Source: Oribacterium sp. UBA5894 (GTDB lineage Bacteria; Bacillota; Clostridia; Lachnospirales; Lachnospiraceae). Taken from it: a DNA stretch of 10,963 nt. The stretch lies in contig DJEQ01000064.1 of NCBI GenBank assembly GCA_002431355.1, positions 3,418 to 14,380 of the forward strand. The letters run 5' to 3'. The stretch's first letter is position 1, and the number at the start of each line of letters is the position of its first letter. Shown in pieces: positions 6,354-10,963 of the stretch. The notes under the pieces are model-generated. The model saw only the letters and a program-made list of their open reading frames with translations, had not been told where the DNA came from and did no database searches. Position numbers and translations under genes: made by a program.

Positions 6354-7244
6354 ATGAAGATTGGATTTTTAGGACTTGGTATTATGGGTAAGCCAATGGC
6401 AAAGAACCTTTTAAAGGCTGGCCACGAGCTGATGGTATTTGATTTTAATCAGTCCTCGATCGATGAGCTGGTGGCTGCTGGCGCCAAGGCTGGCAAGTGC
6501 GGTAAGGAGCTTGCAGAGTTCGCAGATGTGGTCATCACGATGGTACCGAACTCTCCAAACGTACGTGCCGCTGTCTTCAATGAGAACGGTCTTGCAGAGG
6601 GCTTCCGCAAGGGTGAGTCCGTACTCATCGATATGTCCTCCATCGACCCGGTAGAGTCGAAGAAGATCGGTGCAGACCTCGAGAAGATCGGCGTCGACAT
6701 GCTCGATGCTCCTGTATCTGGTGGTGAGCCAAAGGCCATTGATGGTACGCTTTCTGTCATGGTTGGTGGTAAGAAGGAGACCTTCGACAAGTACTACGAC
6801 ATGCTCATGGTGATGGCTGGTTCCGTAACCTACGTAGGACCGCTCGGTTCTGGTAACGTTGCAAAGCTTGCGAACCAGATGATCGTGGCTGCCAACATTG
6901 GCATCGTGGCAGAGGCACTCACCTTCGCAAAGAAGGCTGGCACCGATCCGGAGCTTGTATATCAGGCAATTCGTGGCGGTCTTGCTGGTTCCACTGTTCT
7001 GGATGCCAAGGCGCCGATGATGCTTTCCGGCAACTACAAGCCAGGCTTCCGTATCGACCTTCATATCAAGGATCTGAACAATGCCCTTAATGCTTCTCAT
7101 GCCATCAACATGCCAGTGCCAATGACGGCCCACATGATGGAGGTGATGCAGGAGCTGAAGAACCACGACGAGGGTGCCTGCGACCATGACGACATCGTTC
7201 GCTACTATGAGAGAATGACAGGCGTTTCCATCGTAAAGAAGTAA
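6354..7244 (+). CDS. garR: Tartronate semialdehyde reductase (2-hydroxy-3-oxopropionate reductase)
   Basis: This 296-residue member of the beta-hydroxyacid dehydrogenase family is strongly similar to E. coli GarR over its whole length. It reduces tartronate semialdehyde to D-glycerate with NAD(P)H in the cytoplasm. The Rossmann nucleotide-binding motif is GLGIMGKPM (residues 7-15). The substrate-binding signature is DAPVSGGEPKAIDGTLSVMV (118-137). The catalytic Lys is K171 in GNVAKLANQ, and RIDLHIKDL with K239 lines the active site. The start was set at 6354 because GTGAGGA precedes it at good spacing; translation from upstream in-frame codons would lack a ribosome-binding site. The gene has its own predicted promoter and terminator, so it can be expressed separately from the operon on either side. 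Confidence 0.95.
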   Translation: MKIGFLGLGIMGKPMAKNLLKAGHELMVFDFNQSSIDELVAAGAKAGKCGKELAEFADVVITMVPNSPNVRAAVFNENGLAEGFRKGESVLIDMSSIDPVESKKIGADLEKIGVDMLDAPVSGGEPKAIDGTLSVMVGGKKETFDKYYDMLMVMAGSVTYVGPLGSGNVAKLANQMIVAANIGIVAEALTFAKKAGTDPELVYQAIRGGLAGSTVLDAKAPMMLSGNYKPGFRIDLHIKDLNNALNASHAINMPVPMTAHMMEVMQELKNHDEGACDHDDIVRYYERMTGVSIVKK

Positions 7245-7303
7245 TCTGTCCTACAATTTAAAGTCATCATTACCATAGTGTGATCGCTTCATACGGATAA
7301 CTG

Positions 7304-7358
7304 AAGCCCGGCACCGAGCGCTTTTTCTTCCATTTTGGCGCCGGTGGCCGGGCTTTTT
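7304..7358 (+). terminator. Intrinsic terminator after garR
   Basis: AAGCCCGGCACCG (from 7304) pairs with CGGTGGCCGGGCTT (to 7355) with one bulged base, and GCGC/GCGC extends the stem inward around a U-rich loop. A run of five T (7354-7358) follows the 3' arm. It should end the garR transcript. The remaining gap to 7478 shows no convincing promoter; only the palindrome ATCGCGAT near 7428 stands out. Confidence 0.85.
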
Positions 7359-7478
7359 CATACGTTTCGCTTTTTTAAGCCTTCATTTTTAGAAATCACA
7401 AGGGCAGCAGACGAGGATTCATCTCTGATCGCGATGTGTGTTTGGCAGGCTGCTTCTTTATGAAGAAAGGATAGTTCC

Positions 7479-8381
7479 ATGAATACAGATTTTATTAAGG
7501 GCGTGGTTGTTCCGATTATCACCGTCATCGATCAGGATGAGAAGATCGATGAGGCCGGCATGCGGAAGCAGGTCGATTATGTCATCGACGGAGGACTGCA
7601 GGGCATCCTCGCGTTCGGCTCGAACGGCGAGTTCTATCAGCTCGAGGAGGATGAGATGGAGCGCGGCCTGAAGATCATGGTCGATGAGGCCGCAGGCCGC
7701 GTACCGGTTTACTTCGGCATTGGCGCAATCAACACGAAGAAGTGCATTCGCCTCGCGAAGATGGCCGTGGCCAATGGCGCTTCCTGCGTCTCCATCCTTC
7801 AGCCAATGTTTCTGAAGCCAACACATGACGAGCTTTATCGTCATTTTAAGGCGGTGGCGGATGCCATTCCTGAGACCCCGGTGCTGCTGTACAACAACCC
7901 AGGCCGTGTAGGGTACGGCCTCAGCGCAGATCTTGTGACCGAGCTTGCCCATGATGTCGAGAATATCGTCGGCATGAAGGATACCTCGGGTGACATCACG
8001 CTGACGGAGGAGTGCGTACGCAGAAACCGCGACGTGAACTTCAAGGTCTTCGGCGGCAAGGATACCCTCCTCTTTGCATCCCTCTGCGTCGGTGCGGTGG
8101 GCGGCGTATGTACCGCAGGCAATTTCATGCCGGAGCTGATCGGGGATGTCTATAAGAAGTATACGGCCGGCGATTTCGAGGGTGCACGCGAGGCTCAGTT
8201 CAAGCTGAATCCAGTACGTCTTGCGATGGATAAGGCGTCCTTCCCAGTCGCAGCGAAGGACATGGCAGCGATTCGTGGGCTTTCGGTCGGCGATCCGTAT
8301 CTTCCATCCCTTCCGACCACGAATGCAGCGACGCTTGATTATTTCAAGAAGGTGATGAAGGAAGCGGGGCTCATCAAATGA
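7479..8381 (+). CDS. DapA/NanA-family class I aldolase or dehydratase, predicted to act on 5-keto-4-deoxy-glucarate
   Basis: This 300-residue protein is a (beta/alpha)8-barrel of the dihydrodipicolinate synthase/N-acetylneuraminate lyase family, which forms a Schiff base between a lysine and an oxo-acid. The Schiff-base Lys is K167 in GMKDTSGD, the catalytic Tyr is Y138 in YNNPGR, and the pyruvate-carboxylate loop is GSNGEF (47-52, the GTTGE motif in DapA). R143 sits where DapA has an arginine that binds a second carboxylate. Known 5-keto-4-deoxyglucarate dehydratases of this family carry YNRDN at the Tyr motif, which is absent here. With garR adjacent, cleavage to pyruvate and tartronate semialdehyde (the GarL reaction) is the likelier role, but dehydration to 2-oxoglutarate semialdehyde is not excluded. 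RBS AAAGGA precedes the ATG. The stop overlaps the next gene. Confidence 0.85.
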   Translation: MNTDFIKGVVVPIITVIDQDEKIDEAGMRKQVDYVIDGGLQGILAFGSNGEFYQLEEDEMERGLKIMVDEAAGRVPVYFGIGAINTKKCIRLAKMAVANGASCVSILQPMFLKPTHDELYRHFKAVADAIPETPVLLYNNPGRVGYGLSADLVTELAHDVENIVGMKDTSGDITLTEECVRRNRDVNFKVFGGKDTLLFASLCVGAVGGVCTAGNFMPELIGDVYKKYTAGDFEGAREAQFKLNPVRLAMDKASFPVAAKDMAAIRGLSVGDPYLPSLPTTNAATLDYFKKVMKEAGLIK

Positions 8382-9232
8382 AGCATACCGTAAGCTTACG
8401 AAATGGTGTGGTTGTGCCGGCGCTCGGTCAGGGAACCTGGTACCTCGGCGAGCATCGTGCACAGCGGCAGCAGGAAATAGATGGAATTCGGAAGGGCATC
8501 GCCGCCGGAATGACGCTGATTGATACCGCCGAAATGTATGGAAGTGGCGCCGCCGAGGATATGCTGGGCGAGGCGCTCAGCACAGAGGATCGCTCGAAGC
8601 TTTATCTCGTGTCGAAGGTCCTGCCGGGCAATGCCGGTGGCACGCGCTGCCGCCGCGCCCTGATGGGAAGCCTCGAGCGGATGGGACAGAAGTACCTCGA
8701 TCTCTATCTCTACCACTGGAGAGGAAACTACTCTCTCGAGGAAACGGTGAGCTGTCTGGAGGAGCTGCGCGCAGAGGGTCTCATCAAGGCCTGGGGCGTA
8801 TCGAACTTTGATATTGACGATATGGAGGAGCTCTGGGAGATTCCAGAGGGCCGGAACTGTCTCGTGAATCAGGTACTTTATCACACGGGCTCGCGCGGCA
8901 TCGAGTTTTCGCTGCTTCCGTGGATGCGGGAGCATCAGGTGGCACTCATGTCGTACTGCCCACTTGCACAGGCAGGCTCTCTCCGCAGTGGTCTTTTTAC
9001 AAATAAGACCCTTCAGGCGATTGCAGACGCACATGGAGCGACGGTACCGCAGATCCTGCTCGCCTGGAACATCCGCGATGGGCATACAATCGCGATTCCA
9101 CGGAGCGCTCGTGCCGAGCATACCCTGTCGAATGCCGCGGCCGACGAGATCACCCTGACGAAGGAGGAACTCGAGGCCATCGACCGCGTGTATCCGAAGC
9201 CGACGCATAAAGAGTATCTTGACATGCAATGA
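8378..9232 (+). CDS. Aldo/keto reductase
   Basis: This 284-residue NAD(P)H-dependent aldo/keto reductase has a complete catalytic tetrad: D49 and Y54 in LIDTAEMYGSG, K80 in LVSKVLP and H113 in LYLYHWRG. GLIKAWGVSNF (134-144) is a family signature, and IPRSARAEH (240-248) is the cofactor-phosphate-binding loop, as in NADPH-using members. Its start overlaps the preceding stop as ATGA, indicating translational coupling with the aldolase-like gene. It may reduce an aldehyde made by that enzyme, act as a second tartronate semialdehyde reductase, or process another sugar acid. The substrate cannot be read from sequence. The family call is firm. Confidence 0.9.
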   Translation: MKHTVSLRNGVVVPALGQGTWYLGEHRAQRQQEIDGIRKGIAAGMTLIDTAEMYGSGAAEDMLGEALSTEDRSKLYLVSKVLPGNAGGTRCRRALMGSLERMGQKYLDLYLYHWRGNYSLEETVSCLEELRAEGLIKAWGVSNFDIDDMEELWEIPEGRNCLVNQVLYHTGSRGIEFSLLPWMREHQVALMSYCPLAQAGSLRSGLFTNKTLQAIADAHGATVPQILLAWNIRDGHTIAIPRSARAEHTLSNAAADEITLTKEELEAIDRVYPKPTHKEYLDMQ

Positions 9233-9253
9233 TGCCCCCGGGCGGCGAGGCCG

Positions 9254-9319
9254 TTTTGCCACGAAGGTGGCAAAATCAAGCGACGATGCCGCGCCGAAGG
9301 CGCATAAGATGGCATCGTC
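9254..9319 (+). repeat. Two strong tandem stem-loops after the aldo/keto reductase gene
   Basis: Stem-loop A is TTTTGCCAC/GTGGCAAAA (9254-9262 with 9267-9275), a perfect 9-bp stem with loop GAAG. Stem-loop B is GACGATGCC (9282-9290) with GGCATCGTC (9311-9319) and an inner GCGCC-GAA-GGCGC hairpin, leaving a 7-base bulge ATAAGAT on the 3' side only. Neither is followed by a T-run. With the larger hairpin that follows they look like one composite structured element that starts right after the stop codon at 9232. Confidence 0.7.
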
Positions 9320-9332
9320 TCATTGCAAATAC

Positions 9333-9494
9333 GCAACCGGGCGGACTACGCAGCGCCCACTCAGTTCAAAGTACAGAACCTACGTTGTGTTCGCGCTCAG
9401 GCAAGCAGAACGTGTTCTGCAGCCTGGGCGCGGACACGTCCGTAGAACCTGTTCTTTGAATTCGCAAGCTTGCTGCGTGGTCCGTCCCGGTTGC
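9333..9494. ncRNA. 162-nt long hairpin: structured RNA or large palindromic repeat
   Basis: A single imperfect hairpin spans the region. The closing stem pairs 9333-9354 with 9472-9494 (22 bp, one bulge, one G-U). A 10 x 11 internal loop follows (9355-9364 and 9461-9471). Next come TTCAAAG/CTTTGAA, a T-T mismatch and ACAG/CTGT, then a symmetric AAC x AAC loop and CTACG/CGTAG. After that 9387-9402 pairs with 9422-9437 (16 bp, two G-U), and the tip is GCAGAA-CGTG-TTCTGC. That is about 60 pairs in all. The G-U pairs and symmetric loops favour selection as RNA, but a mobile palindromic repeat is equally possible. Strand and function are unknown. No protein in this gap is convincing. Confidence 0.55.
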
Positions 9495-9536
9495 TTACAT
9501 CTTGACGCGTGGGCTCTGTTGCTTCAGTCACCTATT

Positions 9537-9545
9537 TGTTATAAT
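9537..9545 (+). promoter_or_regulatory. Extended -10 promoter of the regulator gene
   Basis: TGTTATAAT (9537-9545) is an extended -10 (TGn plus a perfect TATAAT). No good -35 is present; the nearest is TTGCTT at 9519-9524 with a 15-bp spacer, which fits the reduced need for one at extended -10 promoters. Transcription would start near 9552, within the phased repeats, giving a leader of about 35 nt. Confidence 0.6.
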
Positions 9546-9570
9546 GAACCATATTGAAATAAATTGAAAT
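9544..9570 (+). promoter_or_regulatory. Second copy of the 10-bp-phased repeats, over the regulator's own start site
   Basis: ATGAACC (9544), TTGAAAT (9554) and TTGAAAT (9564) have the same exact 10-bp period as the block at 6161-6187 and match it at 24 of 27 positions. The block covers the end of the -10 box, the predicted transcription start and the DNA up to the ribosome-binding site (GGAGGTG, 9573-9579). Binding there would block transcription, so this is a predicted autorepression site. Confidence 0.65.
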
Positions 9571-9585
9571 GTGGAGGTGCGCGCC

Positions 9586-10963
9586 ATGGCCAATATTGCG
9601 TTGCTGGTTCCGAATGATGAGCTGTTTCGCCTGACGCATGATGTGCTGCAGGAGCAGCAGAAGCGTCTGTTTCTGATGAAGGTGATTGAGTCGGAGCGGG
9701 CGGTGATGGAGGCGCGGCAGGCCATCAATCAGGGTGCGGAGATCATCATTGCGCGTGGGCTGCAGGCGACGATCATCAAGCAGTATACGGATATTCCGGT
9801 GGTGGAGATCGTGCTGACGCGGCAGGGTGTGATGGACATGCTGGAGCGGGCGAAGCGGATCGTGCATAAGTCGGATCCGCATATCGCCATTGTGACCTTT
9901 AAGAATATGGCCTGTGATATGACGGGGCTTGGCGAGCAGTGCGGTGTGCATCTGCATGAGTACTTCGTGCAGAATCCAGAGCTTCTGCGGCCGGCGGCGC
10001 TGCAGGCGATCGAGGATAAGGCGGACCTCATCATTGGCGGACAGACGGTACTGACGGTGGCAGACGATGCCGGCGTGCCATCCCTCTTCATTACGAACAC
10101 GGAAGATGCCGTAGAGGCGGCGGTTCAGGAGGCCTTTCGCCTGGCGGCGACCTTCGACGGGACCGGTGGCCTTCCGGAAAACGCATATCGGCGCACGGAA
10201 GCTGTGAAGGCGTCGTCCTTTGTGAATTTTCCGTACACGAGTGCGCGGATGCAGGCGGCGGTGACGCTTGCGGAGAAGCTGTCAGAAACCGATTGTCCGA
10301 AGCTTCTGATTGAGCCGGTGGGGCGTCTGTACCGGGCCTTTGCCAATGCCATCCATAATAAGTCGAAGCATTCGAAGGAGAAGCTCGTCGTTTACGATTG
10401 CGTCGCGGGGGAATCGGCCTATGAGGAGCTGTTTGGCCGTCTCGGGAAGATGAACGATGCGGCGAAGGGCACGCTTCAGATCAATTTCATTGAGGACCTG
10501 GATCGGCGCTCGCAGAAAAAGCTGCTGGAAATTCTGATGTTTCGAAATGTCATTGCCGTATCGAAGAAGGCGGATCTTCGTCCGTACCTCATACCGGAGC
10601 TGTATGAGCGCCTGACGGCTTTTGCGATTCGCATCCCCTCGCTGATGGAGACCCCGGAGGACATACCGTTCCTTGCGGATATCTACCTGCGGCGACTCGC
10701 GGAGCAGTATGGGCGCTATCATGTACTGACGAAGGAGGGCATGAAGACGATTGCCGCACTTCCATGGCATGGCGGACGCATCCAGCTGGAGAGCTTTCTT
10801 GAACGGCTGGTAATCACCATCGATCATCGAAGCCTTCGTCCAGAGGATATCACGGGCCTGTATACAGAGATTTATGGTGCGGCCCAGAGAATGTCGATGG
10901 ACGTAGCGGCGGCGCGCACCTCGATCCAGCAGGAGGTTCATGCTTCTGCCAGGACGCAGCATG
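9586..10963 (+). CDS. PrpR-N-domain transcriptional regulator with degenerate AAA+ domain (3' end outside window)
   Basis: Open from the ATG at 9586 (RBS GGAGGTG, 6 bases away) to the window edge, giving 459 residues without a stop. Residues 1-180 are a PrpR-N sensory domain, with ARGLQATIIKQYTDIPVVEI (56-75) as its signature. Residues 238-413 align by eye with the AAA+ domain of sigma54 activators, but its working parts are gone. The P-loop GESGTGKE is EPVGRLYR (243-250). The DNA after ELFGR is deleted through the GAFTGA loop. Walker B LFLDE is LQINFIED (297-304). The sensor II arginine in PW(P)GNVREL is lost (PWHGGRIQL, 393-401). It cannot be a normal sigma54 activator. A DNA-binding domain presumably lies beyond the window. 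Its effector is probably a pathway intermediate (inference). Confidence 0.85.
   Translation, partial: MANIALLVPNDELFRLTHDVLQEQQKRLFLMKVIESERAVMEARQAINQGAEIIIARGLQATIIKQYTDIPVVEIVLTRQGVMDMLERAKRIVHKSDPHIAIVTFKNMACDMTGLGEQCGVHLHEYFVQNPELLRPAALQAIEDKADLIIGGQTVLTVADDAGVPSLFITNTEDAVEAAVQEAFRLAATFDGTGGLPENAYRRTEAVKASSFVNFPYTSARMQAAVTLAEKLSETDCPKLLIEPVGRLYRAFANAIHNKSKHSKEKLVVYDCVAGESAYEELFGRLGKMNDAAKGTLQINFIEDLDRRSQKKLLEILMFRNVIAVSKKADLRPYLIPELYERLTAFAIRIPSLMETPEDIPFLADIYLRRLAEQYGRYHVLTKEGMKTIAALPWHGGRIQLESFLERLVITIDHRSLRPEDITGLYTEIYGAAQRMSMDVAAARTSIQQEVHASARTQH

Noticed and set aside
7479..8381. Firm naming as 5-keto-4-deoxyglucarate dehydratase (KdgD)
   Set aside because: The YNRDN motif that I associate with that enzyme is replaced by YNNPGR, and the neighbouring garR implies the aldolase route.
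7458..9262. Long - strand open frames over the aldolase-like and aldo/keto reductase genes
   Set aside because: They are mirror frames of well-supported genes with intact catalytic motifs on the + strand.
9333..9494. Identification as 6S RNA
   Set aside because: The overall shape is similar, but I cannot see the conserved bases around the central bubble, and the flanking hairpins are not part of 6S genes; left as an open hypothesis only.
9219..9557. 112-codon open frame across the structured gap
   Set aside because: It runs through three strong hairpins, has no ribosome-binding site and overlaps the preceding gene's end; it is most likely a by-product of the repeat or RNA.

Overview
The window looks like a hexarate (D-glucarate) catabolism locus from a moderately GC-rich Firmicute, most likely Clostridia and possibly Lachnospiraceae. 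This assignment rests on strong GGAGG ribosome-binding sites, a lipoprotein-type solute-binding protein, GC-rich coding sequence and AT-rich leaders. It comes from style and remembered family resemblance, not from a database search.

Layout, all genes on the + strand. Positions 1-125 may hold the tail of an upstream gene. Positions 126-456 are an AT-rich leader with a perfect 18-bp inverted repeat, four AAGTAAA-type boxes, a promoter and three tandem hairpins. Unit 1 (457-6047) encodes a tripartite tricarboxylate transporter (tctB, tctA, tctC), an unrecognised two-helix membrane protein and a glucarate dehydratase (gudD). Unit 2 (6354-7244) is a tartronate semialdehyde reductase (garR) ending in an intrinsic terminator. 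Unit 3 (7479-9232) is a DapA/NanA-family class I aldolase or dehydratase overlapping an aldo/keto reductase by 4 bp. Unit 4 (9586 to the window end) is the start of a PrpR-N-type regulator whose AAA+ domain has lost its ATPase and sigma54-contact motifs.

Proposed working: the TctABC-type system imports a dicarboxylic sugar acid, GudD dehydrates glucarate to 5-keto-4-deoxy-glucarate, the DapA-family enzyme probably cleaves this to pyruvate and tartronate semialdehyde, and GarR reduces the latter to glycerate. The class II aldolase GarL and a glycerate kinase are not in this window.

The most novel signals are regulatory. A 27-bp block of three direct repeats with exact 10-bp period lies just upstream of the garR promoter. 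A second copy, identical at 24 of 27 positions, lies across the -10 and start region of the regulator gene. This suggests an activator site and an autorepression site for the degenerate PrpR-like protein. The 353-bp gap before the regulator is filled by three consecutive strong stem-loops, the largest a 162-nt long hairpin; it is either a structured RNA or a dispersed palindromic repeat.
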